64,000 bases of DNA from an uncultured Pseudomonadales bacterium. GTDB taxonomy: Bacteria > Pseudomonadota > Gammaproteobacteria > Pseudomonadales > Azotimanducaceae. A model generated the notes under the pieces. The model was not told the origin of the DNA. It searched no databases and was given only the letters and a program-made list of their open reading frames with translations. The position numbers were made by a program, and so were the translations under genes. The stretch lies in assembly GCA_951813515.1 (NCBI GenBank), contig OX638346.1, forward strand, positions 3,589,617 through 3,653,616. The letters are read 5' to 3'. Position 1 is the stretch's first letter. Every line of letters starts with the position of its first letter. This document shows positions 1 to 8,465 of the stretch, piece after piece.

Positions 1-333
1 GATGAGGGCGGCGGCGACACGACGACGCCGGGATCCGGCACGACCGTTCTGACGGAAACCGCCAAACCCAAACTGAAACGTCCGCCGATGTTCAAGGTTA
101 TCCTGTTGAACGATGACTACACGCCGCAGGAGTTTGTCGTGCATGTGCTGGAAATCTTTTTCGGCATGAGCCACGAAAAAGCCCGGCAGGTTATGCTCAC
201 GGTGCATATGTCCGGCAGCGCACCCGTGGGAATCTACCCGCGCGACATCGCCGAGACGAAATCCGAGCAGGTCAATGAATATGCCCAGCAGAACAAGTAT
301 CCCCTCCTTTCCACTGTCGAGATGACCGACTAG
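1..333 (+). CDS. clpS: ATP-dependent Clp protease adaptor ClpS (5' end outside window)
   Basis: ClpS binds proteins with N-terminal Leu, Phe, Tyr or Trp and hands them to ClpA for degradation by ClpAP. The frame is open from base 1, so the gene begins upstream. The ATG at 88 is internal: the family's Lys-rich linker (AKPKLKRPP) lies just before it in frame. The 110 visible residues match the usual ClpS length (about 106). The core shows NDDYTPQEFV near the degron pocket, GMSHEKARQVMLTVH in the middle helix and the conserved AETK. The stop is 2 bases before the clpA start, so the two are probably translated together. The aat product, encoded just downstream, creates Leu/Phe N-degrons that ClpS reads. 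Confidence 0.95.
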   Translation, partial: DEGGGDTTTPGSGTTVLTETAKPKLKRPPMFKVILLNDDYTPQEFVVHVLEIFFGMSHEKARQVMLTVHMSGSAPVGIYPRDIAETKSEQVNEYAQQNKYPLLSTVEMTD

Positions 334-335
334 CC

Positions 336-2594
336 ATGCTTAGCAAGGACATGAACGCGACCATCGCCGAGGCGCTTCAGAACGCGAAGGCGAAACGCCA
401 CGAGTTTTTGACCGTGGAGCATCTGCTCCTGGCACTTCTCAACAACGCAGCCGCGAACGACGTGCTGGTCAAGGTGGGTGCCGACCTCGATCGCCTGCGC
501 GCCTCCCTCGGCGAGCACATCGAAAAGACGACGCCGCTTATTCCCGCCGGCGACCGAAAGCGGGACCCGGAGATGACCCTGGGCTTCCAGCGCGTTCTGC
601 GCCGCGCGATATTCCATGTTCAATCCAGCGGCCGCAAGGAAATGACCGGCGCCAATGCGCTCGTGGCCATTTTCAACGAGCAGGAGTCGCCTGCCGTCTA
701 CCTGCTGAAGCAACAGAACATCGAACGCATCGACGTGGTCAATTACATCGCGCATGGCATAGCCAAAGGCGATGAAGGGGAGAGTCCCGAGCACCATGGC
801 AGTGTTGAGGGTACTGGCGAGGGCAAGCCGCAGAGCGCGCTGGAGACTTTCACCAGCAACCTGAACGATCTTGCCCGCGCAGGTGCCATCGATCCCCTGG
901 TGGGTCGGGAACACGAACTGGAGCGCGTCATCCAGATCCTCTGTCGCCGCCGCAAGAACAACCCCCTGCTGGTCGGCGAGTCGGGCGTGGGCAAGACCGC
1001 CATCGCCGAGGGTTTGGCGAAGCGCATCGTGGATTCCGATGTGCCTGAGGTGGTCGGAGACAGCATCGTGTACCTGCTCGACCTGGGCGCCCTGCTGGCC
1101 GGCACGAAGTACCGGGGAGACTTCGAGAAGCGCTTCAAGATGCTCCTGAACGAACTCAAGAAGGAGCCGCGCGCCATACTCTTCATCGATGAAATCCACA
1201 CCATCATTGGCGCGGGAGCGACATCGGGCGGCGTCATGGACGGATCGAACATGTTGAAGCCGCTGCTCGCTTCCGGCGACGTTCGATGCATGGGGTCGAC
1301 GACCTACCAGGAGTATCGAGGCATATTCGACAAGGATCGCGCGCTGTCCCGGAGGTTCCAGAAGATCGATATCGTCGAACCTGACGTCGATGACACCTAC
1401 AAGATCCTGAAGGGCCTCAAGCCCCGATTCGAGGACCACTACGAGCTGCGCTACACGGACCGCGCACTGCGTACCGCCGCCGAACTGGCTGCGCGCTACA
1501 TCACGGACCGGTTCATGCCGGACAAGGCCATCGATGTCATCGACGAAGCCGGCGCAGCGCAACGCATCCTGTCGCCGACCAAGCGCAAGAAGTCCATCGG
1601 CGCCGGCGACGTGGAGCAGGTGGTGGCGAAGATCGCGCGCATCCCGTCGACGCAGGTCACGGTGTCCGACAAGGAGGCGCTCAAGGGCCTCGAAGAGAAG
1701 CTCAAGATGGTCGTGTTCGGGCAGGACGAGGCGATCGAGATGCTCGGATCGGCCATCAAGCTGTCGCGCGCGGGGCTCAAGGTGGAAGAGAAGCCGATCG
1801 GCAGCTTCCTGTTCGCCGGGCCGACGGGCGTCGGCAAGACCGAGGTCTGCCGCCAGCTTGCCATCATCATGGGCGTCGAACTGTTGCGTTACGACATGTC
1901 GGAGTACATGGAGCGGCACACCGTCTCGCGACTGATCGGCGCGCCGCCGGGCTACGTGGGGTTTGACCAGGGCGGGTTATTGACCGAGGCGGTCACCAAG
2001 CATCCGCACAGCGTGATCCTGCTGGACGAGATCGAAAAGGCCCATCCGGAGGTGTTCAACATCCTGTTGCAGGTCATGGACCACGGCACGCTGACCGACA
2101 ACAACGGGCGCCAGGCGGATTTCCGCAACACCGTGCTCATCATGACGACGAATGCCGGCGCCCGCGAAACCTCGCGCGCCTCTATCGGGTTCGTCGAGCA
2201 GGACCACTCCACCGATGCCATGGAGGTGATCAAGCGGATGTTCGCCCCCGAGTTCCGTAACCGGCTGGACGCCATCATGCAGTTCAATGCGCTGCCCATG
2301 GAGGTCATCAAGACGGTGGTCGACAAGTTCCTGGTGGAACTGCAGGCGCAACTGGACGGCAAGAAGGTGCAGCTTGAGGTGGACGAAGCCGCCCGCGACT
2401 GGATCGCGCACGAAGGCTACGACGAGAAGATGGGTGCCCGGCCCATGCAGCGCCTCATTCAGGAAAAGATCAAGCGCCAGCTTGCGGATGACATCCTGTT
2501 CGGGGAACTGGAGCGCGGCGGGGTAGTCCGGGTCACCGTTCAGGATGGCGATCTTGCCGTAGAGGCGAAGGCGCCGGAGAAACACCCGGCCTGA
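336..2594 (+). CDS. clpA: ATP-dependent Clp protease ATP-binding subunit ClpA
   Basis: ClpA is a hexameric AAA+ unfoldase that feeds substrates to ClpP. The 752 residues are full length (E. coli 758). The Clp N-domain repeats cover about 1-145. AAA domain 1 has Walker A GESGVGKT at about 214 and Walker B ILFIDEIHTI at about 279. Domain 2 has Walker A GPTGVGKT at about 495, the pore-loop element APPGYVG and Walker B ILLDEIEKAHPE at about 560. There is no ClpB-type middle coiled coil, which separates it from ClpB. It follows clpS by 2 bases and converges with infA. Confidence 0.97.
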   Translation: MLSKDMNATIAEALQNAKAKRHEFLTVEHLLLALLNNAAANDVLVKVGADLDRLRASLGEHIEKTTPLIPAGDRKRDPEMTLGFQRVLRRAIFHVQSSGRKEMTGANALVAIFNEQESPAVYLLKQQNIERIDVVNYIAHGIAKGDEGESPEHHGSVEGTGEGKPQSALETFTSNLNDLARAGAIDPLVGREHELERVIQILCRRRKNNPLLVGESGVGKTAIAEGLAKRIVDSDVPEVVGDSIVYLLDLGALLAGTKYRGDFEKRFKMLLNELKKEPRAILFIDEIHTIIGAGATSGGVMDGSNMLKPLLASGDVRCMGSTTYQEYRGIFDKDRALSRRFQKIDIVEPDVDDTYKILKGLKPRFEDHYELRYTDRALRTAAELAARYITDRFMPDKAIDVIDEAGAAQRILSPTKRKKSIGAGDVEQVVAKIARIPSTQVTVSDKEALKGLEEKLKMVVFGQDEAIEMLGSAIKLSRAGLKVEEKPIGSFLFAGPTGVGKTEVCRQLAIIMGVELLRYDMSEYMERHTVSRLIGAPPGYVGFDQGGLLTEAVTKHPHSVILLDEIEKAHPEVFNILLQVMDHGTLTDNNGRQADFRNTVLIMTTNAGARETSRASIGFVEQDHSTDAMEVIKRMFAPEFRNRLDAIMQFNALPMEVIKTVVDKFLVELQAQLDGKKVQLEVDEAARDWIAHEGYDEKMGARPMQRLIQEKIKRQLADDILFGELERGGVVRVTVQDGDLAVEAKAPEKHPA

Positions 2595-2630
2595 GGCACA
2601 CTCTGCAGTCGCGCTGCGATACGGCGCGGA

Positions 2631-2849
2631 CTAGCGTTCGCGGAAAGTGATGCGGCCTTTGCTGAGGTCGTAGGGAGTGAGTTCCACCTTTACCGTATCG
2701 CCCGTCAGTATGCGGATGTAGTTCTTGCGCATCTTGCCTGAAATGTGGGCGGTCACCACGTGACCGTTCTCCAGTTCCACACGAAACATGGTGTTCGGCA
2801 AGGTATCGATGACCTTGCCCTGCATTTCTATCTGTTCTTCTTTTGCCAT
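2631..2849 (-). CDS. infA: translation initiation factor IF-1
   Basis: IF-1 is a single S1/OB-fold protein that occupies the ribosomal A site during initiation. The 72 residues from MAKEEQIEMQ match the universal IF-1 length. The conserved core is visible (GKVIDTLPNTMFRVELENGH, then SGKMRKNYIRILTGD). An in-frame ATG 27 codons upstream gives a Pro/Ser-rich leader foreign to the family, so I take the ATG at 2849, which follows an AGGGCAG ribosome-binding sequence. It lies 141 bases after aat on the same strand, separated by two hairpins. Confidence 0.96.
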   Translation of the reverse strand: MAKEEQIEMQGKVIDTLPNTMFRVELENGHVVTAHISGKMRKNYIRILTGDTVKVELTPYDLSKGRITFRER

Positions 2850-2865
2850 CTGCCCTGCATTCGGC

Positions 2866-2922
2866 GACCGCCGGACGGTCACGAGTGGATTGTCCTTCGC
2901 GGGTTGTGAGCCGCCGAAGGAC
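2866..2922. other. two hairpins between aat and infA
   Basis: The first is an inverted repeat GACCG/CGGTC with a 5-base loop (2866-2880). The second is an 11-bp stem with one bulged C: GTCCTTCGCGG at 2892-2902 pairs with CCGCCGAAGGAC at 2911-2922. No T-run follows on either strand, so these are not classic intrinsic terminators. They could process or attenuate transcription between aat and infA. Confidence 0.45.
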
Positions 2923-2990
2923 GGGTCCAATTCTGCACGATGTGACGAATCAAGTCATCCTGCGTGATGTTGGGCCGATGGCGCTCGCCG

Positions 2991-3701
2991 TCATGTTGCC
3001 GTCGTCGGGGCGTCGAATCGCCAGGAGTATTGGCGCGTCGATTTGCGTCGATTTCGAGCCAGGCGGTCGAGGAACTCGCCACGCTGCATCGGCATTGCCC
3101 CGAGCGATTTCAGGTGGTCGTTGATGATCTGACAGTCGATCAGTTCGAACTCCCAGACGGTCAGTTGCCGGGACAGGTAGGCGAGGGCGACCTTCGATGC
3201 GTCCGGACGCTTGGAAAACATGGACTCTCCGAAGAACATGCGACCGAGGGATACCCCATAAAGCCCGCCGACGAGGTCACCGTCGCACCACGCTTCCACG
3301 GAGTGGGCGAACCCCAGTTCCGAGAGCTTCAGGTAGGCGCTCTGCATCGCCGGCGTGATCCAGGTCCCGCCGCCCCTGCGCGGCGCCGCGCAGCTTTCCA
3401 CAACCGCCTGGAAGTCGGTGTCCATGGTGACCGCATAGTCGCCCCGTCTAAGCCGCTTGGCGAGACTCCGCGAGATCTTCATGCCGTCGGGTGCGAGCAC
3501 GGCGCGCGGGTCGGGAGACCACCACAGCACGGGGCCGCGGTCGTCGTCGAACCAGGGAAAGATGCCGTGTCCGTATGCGCTGAGAAGACGTTGCGGGGAC
3601 AGGTCGCCGCCAACCGCAACCAGACCCTCGCGGCCCGCATGCCTGGGATCGGGAAACGCAGGCTCGACGTCGGCGACGCCGGAGTTGGCGGAGAGGCTCA
3701 T
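2991..3701 (-). CDS. aat: leucyl/phenylalanyl-tRNA-protein transferase
   Basis: Aat moves Leu or Phe from aminoacyl-tRNA to proteins with N-terminal Lys or Arg, making primary N-degrons for ClpS/ClpAP. Of 236 residues the conserved parts are FPDPRHAGREGLVAVGGDLS, YGHGIFPWF, WWSPDPRAVL, GGTWITPAMQSAY, HSVEAW, GGLYGVSLGRMFFGESMFS and the C-terminal block with FELIDCQ. The start at 3701 makes an ATGA overlap with the trxB stop, which indicates translational coupling; a longer frame reaches 3743 but would lie well inside trxB. In Pseudomonas an arginyl-transferase gene (ate/bpt) lies between aat and infA; it is absent here. Confidence 0.95.
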   Translation of the reverse strand: MSLSANSGVADVEPAFPDPRHAGREGLVAVGGDLSPQRLLSAYGHGIFPWFDDDRGPVLWWSPDPRAVLAPDGMKISRSLAKRLRRGDYAVTMDTDFQAVVESCAAPRRGGGTWITPAMQSAYLKLSELGFAHSVEAWCDGDLVGGLYGVSLGRMFFGESMFSKRPDASKVALAYLSRQLTVWEFELIDCQIINDHLKSLGAMPMQRGEFLDRLARNRRKSTRQYSWRFDAPTTAT

Positions 3702-4630
3702 AGCGTGTCGATGTACTTCTCCGCATCGAGGGCGGCCATGCATCCAAATCCCGCGGACGTGATGGCCTGGCGGTAGACGTGATCCGCCACGTCGCCGGCC
3801 GCGAACACGCCGGGCACGCTCGTGGCGGTGGCGTTGCCATTGGCGCCCCTGGCGACTTCGATGTAGCCGTCCGTCATGTCGAGCTGGCCGTCGAACAGAA
3901 CCGTATTGGGCGTGTGTCCGATGGCGATGAAAACGCCGGTCACGGAAACTTCGTGGGTCGCGCCGTCGGCGACGCTTCGCACTTCGATTGCGCTAACGCC
4001 GCTATCGTCTCCGCGCACCTCTTCGAGGGTGTGGCTCCACAGGAACCGGACGTTCGGTCTCGCGAACAGGCGGTCCTGCAGCACCTTGTCCGCCCGCAGG
4101 GTGTCGCGACGATGCACCAGCACCACGCTGTTCGTGATATTCGACAGGTAGAGCGCTTCTTCCGCCGCCGTGTTGCCGCCACCGATGACAGCCACGTCCT
4201 GATCTCGAAAGAAGAACCCGTCGCAAGTCGCGCAGGCGCTGACTCCGCGCCCCAGGTATGCCTGCTCGCTCGGCAGTCCAAGGTACTTCGCAGATGCGCC
4301 GGTGGCGATGATCAGCGCATCGGTGCGGTACTCGTCCCGGTCGCCCACCAGTTGGAATGGACGCACTCCAAGGTCCACTGCGTTGATGTGGTCGTCGACG
4401 ATCACGGTCCCGAACTTTTGGACATGGCGCTTCATGCGGTCCATCAGTTCCGGTCCCTGCAGACCGTCCGCGTCCCCGGGCCAGTTATCGACGTCGGTGG
4501 TGGTCGTCAACTGCCCGCCGACTTCCACGCCGGTGATGAGCGCGGGAGCGAGGTTCGCTCTCGTCGCGTAGAGCGCGGCGGTATAGCCGGCGGGGCCCGA
4601 TCCGAGCACGATGAGCTTGTGTCGGTTCAT
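3698..4630 (-). CDS. trxB: thioredoxin-disulfide reductase
   Basis: The enzyme is a cytoplasmic FAD flavoenzyme that reduces thioredoxin with NADPH. The 310 residues are typical. The FAD-binding GSGPAGYTAA lies at about 10-19, the redox CATC at 133-136, the NADPH-site GGGNTAAEEA at about 151 and the late FAD motif VFAAGDVADH near the C terminus. Its ATG overlaps the stop of the small gene upstream (4627-4929) and its stop overlaps the aat start, so the three genes form one overlapped transcription unit. Confidence 0.97.
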   Translation of the reverse strand: MNRHKLIVLGSGPAGYTAALYATRANLAPALITGVEVGGQLTTTTDVDNWPGDADGLQGPELMDRMKRHVQKFGTVIVDDHINAVDLGVRPFQLVGDRDEYRTDALIIATGASAKYLGLPSEQAYLGRGVSACATCDGFFFRDQDVAVIGGGNTAAEEALYLSNITNSVVLVHRRDTLRADKVLQDRLFARPNVRFLWSHTLEEVRGDDSGVSAIEVRSVADGATHEVSVTGVFIAIGHTPNTVLFDGQLDMTDGYIEVARGANGNATATSVPGVFAAGDVADHVYRQAITSAGFGCMAALDAEKYIDTL

Positions 4631-4929
4631 TGGCCCGAGCGGGCTGCGGCGGCTTCGAGCAGGTTGATATAGGGACCGGCCATGGCATGGTGGGACAGGT
4701 AGTGCGCCATGCTCTCACCGTCGCCGTTCTTGGCCGTTACATCGCGTCCTGCCTCCACGTAGAAGTCGAGAAACCGGGCGAAGTCGCCGGCGCGCATGCT
4801 TCGATACGCGAACAGCAGCACATGGAAGTCCGGGTCGCCCGGAAGGTCCGGCGGAGCCCTGTGCAGAAAACTCGACACTCGCTCGTCATCCCAGACTTCG
4901 TCGACCACCTTCTGTTTGTCGCGCTTCAT
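4627..4929 (-). CDS. conserved small protein, PA4642-like
   Basis: A 100-residue acidic soluble protein with no signal peptide or membrane segment. Its middle (FHVLLFAYRSMRAGDFARFL, then FVEAG-like FYVEAGRDVTAKN) recalls the small gammaproteobacterial proteins annotated as PA4642 family, whose function is unknown to me. The stop overlaps the trxB start by 4 bases, so it is probably the first gene of the unit with trxB and aat. The family name is from memory of the pattern, not from a search. Confidence 0.6.
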   Translation of the reverse strand: MKRDKQKVVDEVWDDERVSSFLHRAPPDLPGDPDFHVLLFAYRSMRAGDFARFLDFYVEAGRDVTAKNGDGESMAHYLSHHAMAGPYINLLEAAAARSGQ

Positions 4930-4996
4930 GGCCTTCAGGCGTACGCCAGTCTCGAAAACAGCGGCAGATGATACTCCAGGCGAACGGCCGTACCGG

Positions 4997-5698
4997 TCAC
5001 TCGCTTAAGGACTGGTCGCTGCGGCCGGAGTCCTTCATGTGGCGCACATCGGTTCCTTCGATGAGATAGACCGTGAGTTCGCAGATGTTCTTGGCGTGAT
5101 CGCCAATGCGTTCGAGCGCCCGCGCGGCCCAAATGGTGTTCAGGGATCGCTGGATGCTGTCAGCGTGCGTGTACAGGCCCTGGGAAAGCGATTGGTCGAT
5201 GGCCGAGAACATCCTGTCGACCTCTGCGTCGGCCATAATCACCGCACGAGCCGCATCGAGGTCGAGCCGCGCGAAGGCGTCCAGGGTATCGGAAACCATC
5301 CGGATGACTGATTCCTGCATCTGCTGCAAGTCCGCGTATTGATCGGCCGGCAGGGGAAGGTGAGAGATTTCTGACGCCATCCGTGCGATCTTCTCGGCCT
5401 CGTCGCCCATGCGTTCTAGGTCTACGCATCCCTTCATGATGGTGATGAGGAGGCGCAGGTCGCTTGCCGTCGGCTGCCGGCGCGCGATGATGTGGATGCA
5501 TCGGTCGTCGAGAACGCGTTCGAGCTGGTTGATTTCCACTTCCCCCTCGCGCACGGCTTCGGCGGCTTCCACGTCATGCGTGGCGAATGCGCGCGCGGCT
5601 GTCTGCACCTGTTTTTCGACTCGCCCGCCCATGTTCATGAAGCCGAGCCGTACGGATTCAAGTTCGCTGTCGTACTGTCCCGAAATGTGCGGGTTCAT
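4997..5698 (-). CDS. phoU: phosphate signalling regulator PhoU
   Basis: PhoU links the Pst transporter to the PhoR kinase and damps the Pho response when phosphate is plentiful. The 233 residues form two PhoU helical repeats, each with a metal-site helix: DLRLLITIMKGCVDLERMGDEAEKI in the first and NTIWAARALERIGDHAKNI in the second (E/DxxxD pattern). It is the last gene of the phoB-phoR-pstSCAB-phoU unit, 21 bases after pstB. Confidence 0.96.
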   Translation of the reverse strand: MNPHISGQYDSELESVRLGFMNMGGRVEKQVQTAARAFATHDVEAAEAVREGEVEINQLERVLDDRCIHIIARRQPTASDLRLLITIMKGCVDLERMGDEAEKIARMASEISHLPLPADQYADLQQMQESVIRMVSDTLDAFARLDLDAARAVIMADAEVDRMFSAIDQSLSQGLYTHADSIQRSLNTIWAARALERIGDHAKNICELTVYLIEGTDVRHMKDSGRSDQSLSE

Positions 5699-5719
5699 CT
5701 GCGCTGCTTGACCAATCCA

Positions 5720-6589
5720 TCAACCGTAGCGGCCGGTGATGTAGTCCTCCGTCTGCTGTTCCGAGGGATTCGTGAAGATCGTATCTGTGTCGTCGTGCTC
5801 GATCATTTCGCCGAGATAGAGGAAGGCAGTGTAATCCGAGACGCGGGCCGCCTGCTGCATGTTGTGGGTGACGATCACGATGGTGTAGTCGCTCTTGAGC
5901 TGGCCGATCAATTCCTCGATCTTCAGCGTGGAGATCGGATCAAGCGCCGAGGCGGGTTCATCCAGCAGGAGTACATGTGGTTCGACGGCGATCGCGCGGG
6001 CAATGACCAATCGCTGCTGCTGGCCGCTGGACAGTTCCAGCGCCGAGTCCTTCAGACGGTCGCTGACCTCATCCCAAAGCGCAGCGCTCTTCAGCCCCCA
6101 TTCGACGCGGTCATCGATCTCCGACCGTGCCATGCCGCGCTGCAGCCGCAGCCCGTACGCCACGTTTTCGTAGATCGACTTGGGGAACGGATTCGGGCGC
6201 TGGAAAACCATGCCGACAAGCCGTCTGAGTTGCGCCACATCGACGGAAGGATCGTGGATGTTCTCTCCGTTCAGCGATATCTCGCCGGACATCCGGACGC
6301 CGTCGATCAGATCGTTCATGCGGTTGAAGCACCGGAGCAGCGTGGACTTGCCGCATCCCGAGGGTCCTATGAAAGCCGTCACCCGGTTCTTGGGAATCGT
6401 CAGCGAAATGTCCCGCAGTGCCTGTTTGTCGCCATAAAACACCGACAATTCCCGAACATCGAGGCAGGTGTTTTCGCGAACCGCGTCTCGCTCCTTCGCA
6501 TGGTCTTCCGGCGTGCCCCCGGCGGGGTCCACAAGTTCCACCACGCGGTCGTCGTAAGGGCTCCAGCTCTGTCGATTCTGGTCCGGCAT
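5720..6589 (-). CDS. pstB: phosphate ABC transporter ATP-binding protein PstB
   Basis: PstB is the ATPase of the high-affinity phosphate importer. Of 289 residues about 40 form a charged N-terminal extension. Walker A is GPSGCGKST, the Q-loop lies in VGMVFQRPNPFP, Walker B is VLLLDEPASALDP and the switch His is in VTHNMQQAA. The ABC signature reads LSSGQQQR instead of the usual LSGGQ: the first signature Gly is Ser. This is a substitution at an ATP-contact loop, but the rest of the protein is intact. A 170-bp palindromic element separates it from pstA. Confidence 0.95.
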   Translation of the reverse strand: MPDQNRQSWSPYDDRVVELVDPAGGTPEDHAKERDAVRENTCLDVRELSVFYGDKQALRDISLTIPKNRVTAFIGPSGCGKSTLLRCFNRMNDLIDGVRMSGEISLNGENIHDPSVDVAQLRRLVGMVFQRPNPFPKSIYENVAYGLRLQRGMARSEIDDRVEWGLKSAALWDEVSDRLKDSALELSSGQQQRLVIARAIAVEPHVLLLDEPASALDPISTLKIEELIGQLKSDYTIVIVTHNMQQAARVSDYTAFLYLGEMIEHDDTDTIFTNPSEQQTEDYITGRYG

Positions 6590-6593
6590 GGGC

Positions 6594-6763
6594 CCTAGTG
6601 CTCCGTCACGCCCAAATCTACGGGTATCTGCGGGTATTTTTCGCCCCTGGACTTCGTTGCTCCTCCTTGTGTGGGGCCTGCCACACGGCGTCGTCGCGCC
6701 TCGCCAGGAACCAAAAATCCCTCGCAGCTACACTCGCATCTTTGGGCGTGACGGAACACTAGG
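6594..6763. mobile_element. 170-bp MITE-like palindromic intergenic element between pstA and pstB
   Basis: The ends are a 23-bp inverted repeat, 6594-6616 against 6741-6763, matching at 22 of 23 positions (CCTAGTGCTCCGTCACGCCC versus the complement with one T for C). Inside the arms the pairing continues imperfectly (CTGCGGG, ATTTTT, CCTGG on both sides) to a perfect GTGTGG/CCACAC hairpin at 6669-6686, almost exactly the centre. Each end carries TA within CTAG, the duplication expected for IS630/mariner-type insertion. There is no reading frame of note. The pstA stop codon lies inside the right arm. It could be a non-autonomous transposon or an ERIC-like intercistronic repeat that folds in the mRNA. 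Confidence 0.8.
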
Positions 6764-8465
6764 TCTCGGCGACCTGGTAGCGGTTTTCCAAACGGTTTCT
6801 GAGCATGATGGCCGCCAGGTTCAGGACGATGACTATCACGATCAGGAGCAGCGCGGTGGCGTAGACAAGCGGCCTCGCGGCTTCCACGTTGGGACTCTGG
6901 AAGCCTACGTCATAGATGTGGAATCCGAGGTGCATGAATTTCCGCTCAAGGTGGATAAAGGGCGGATTGAGGTCAACGGGCAATGCCGGCGCGAGCTTTA
7001 CCACGCCCACCAGCATCAGCGGCGCGACCTCGCCCGCGGCCCGTGCCACCGCCAGTATTATACCGGTGAGTATCGATGGGCTTGCCACGGGCAACACCAG
7101 GCGGAAGAGCGTCTCGGCCTTGGTGGCGCCGAGCGCCAGGCTGCTTTCCCGCATCGCGCGCGGGATCCGTGTCAGACCCTCTTCGGTCGATACGATCACG
7201 ACCGGCATGGTCAGCAGCGCGAGGGTGAGGGAGGCCCATATCAGCCCCGGAGTTCCGAAGGTGGGTGCCGGTTGCGCTTCACGGAAGAACAGGTCATCGA
7301 TTGTCCCGCCGACGAGGTAGACGAAAAATCCCAGGCCGAACACGCCGTAGACGATGCTCGGAACCCCGGCAAGATTGTTCACCGCAATCCTGAGCAGCCT
7401 GACCAGCGGTCCTTGCCTGGCGTATTCGCGCAGATAGATCGCAGCCATCACGCCGAGCGGCGACACGATCACCGCCATCAGCAGGACCATCATGACCGTG
7501 CCGAAGATGGCAGGGAAAATGCCGCCCTCGGTATTGGCCTCGCGCGGGTCGCCGGTCAGGAAGACGGCCAGGCTCCGAACGTAGTGAAGCAACTTTCCGC
7601 CCACCGTCATCGCGTTTGGCCGCCAGACGCGTATGACGTCGCTCAGAGGCTGCCGGATGCTGCGGCCATCCATGATGACGATCTCGACAGCATCCCTGCG
7701 CATGGCTTCCGACAGGGCTCGAAGCCGCGATTCCGCCTCGTTGTAGGTGGCCATCAAGACGCGTTCCTGCTCTTCGATATCCGATGCTTCGTTGATTCCC
7801 TGCAGAACCCGCCGACGTTTTTCGAGGCGCAGACGCTCGAGCCCGTAATTGACGGTATCGATGGTCCTTGCCTGCGTTGCGGCAATTTCGTCACGCAGTT
7901 CGGTGACGCGCTCGAGACGCGATTGCAGTTCGTTCCAGGCCGGCGACCCGGTCGCGACAAGCGCGTCGTCTTCGTAGACAGCGGAAATGCGACCGTATGC
8001 ATTGCCCCATTCCGTGCGCTCGAACACGGCGACGTCGGACGGGAAACTCCGATCGACGACACTGGCCGTCGGCACCCACCGGAAATCCGGGCCGTTGACG
8101 CGGCGGTTGCCGGTCTTCAGCAGCCAACGTTCAATCTGGCCGCTGTCCGGCTGGCCCGTCTGTTCGAAACTGGCGGGGTCGGTGAACTCGATGTCGACCA
8201 GTTCGCCGATCAGCGTCGTGCCGTCGTCGACCTGCAGCATTGCCACGTCGGCCGGCCAGAAGTGGGCCAGGCCGCGCGTGGCGATAAGGCCCAGCAGACC
8301 CGCAACAGCGGCGATACCGATACCGACGGCCATGGCGTTGAGCCAGATCCACGGGGCGCCGGATGACCACCAGCCTTCTCTAGGAGGGCTCGTCCCCTTG
8401 CTTCCCCCGTCCCCCGGGTTCGTCCGTTCCCCAGACGGACTGTTTGTCCTCGTCAAAGACAGCAT
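6759..8465 (-). CDS. pstA: phosphate ABC transporter permease PstA (long form)
   Basis: One of the two membrane permeases of the Pst importer. At 568 residues it is far longer than E. coli PstA (296). After an N-terminal membrane segment (about 38-62) comes about 220 residues of charged, coiled-coil-rich sequence, presumably periplasmic. The permease core starts near 290 and includes GVMAAIYLREYARQG and the EAA loop ESSLALGATKAETLFRLVLP. The start ATG shares one base with the pstC stop (TGATG). The stop TAG falls in the terminal repeat of the downstream palindromic element, so the last codons may have been shaped by that insertion. Confidence 0.93.
   Translation of the reverse strand: MLSLTRTNSPSGERTNPGDGGSKGTSPPREGWWSSGAPWIWLNAMAVGIGIAAVAGLLGLIATRGLAHFWPADVAMLQVDDGTTLIGELVDIEFTDPASFEQTGQPDSGQIERWLLKTGNRRVNGPDFRWVPTASVVDRSFPSDVAVFERTEWGNAYGRISAVYEDDALVATGSPAWNELQSRLERVTELRDEIAATQARTIDTVNYGLERLRLEKRRRVLQGINEASDIEEQERVLMATYNEAESRLRALSEAMRRDAVEIVIMDGRSIRQPLSDVIRVWRPNAMTVGGKLLHYVRSLAVFLTGDPREANTEGGIFPAIFGTVMMVLLMAVIVSPLGVMAAIYLREYARQGPLVRLLRIAVNNLAGVPSIVYGVFGLGFFVYLVGGTIDDLFFREAQPAPTFGTPGLIWASLTLALLTMPVVIVSTEEGLTRIPRAMRESSLALGATKAETLFRLVLPVASPSILTGIILAVARAAGEVAPLMLVGVVKLAPALPVDLNPPFIHLERKFMHLGFHIYDVGFQSPNVEAARPLVYATALLLIVIVIVLNLAAIMLRNRLENRYQVAET

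Noticed and set aside
330..1919. 529-codon open frame antisense to clpA
   Set aside because: Runs exactly opposite the conserved ClpA sequence, His/Arg/Leu-rich and without family motifs; an artefact of high GC.
2879..3082. 67-codon minus-strand frame between aat and infA
   Set aside because: Overlaps the end of aat in another frame, has no ribosome-binding site, and includes the hairpin sequence.
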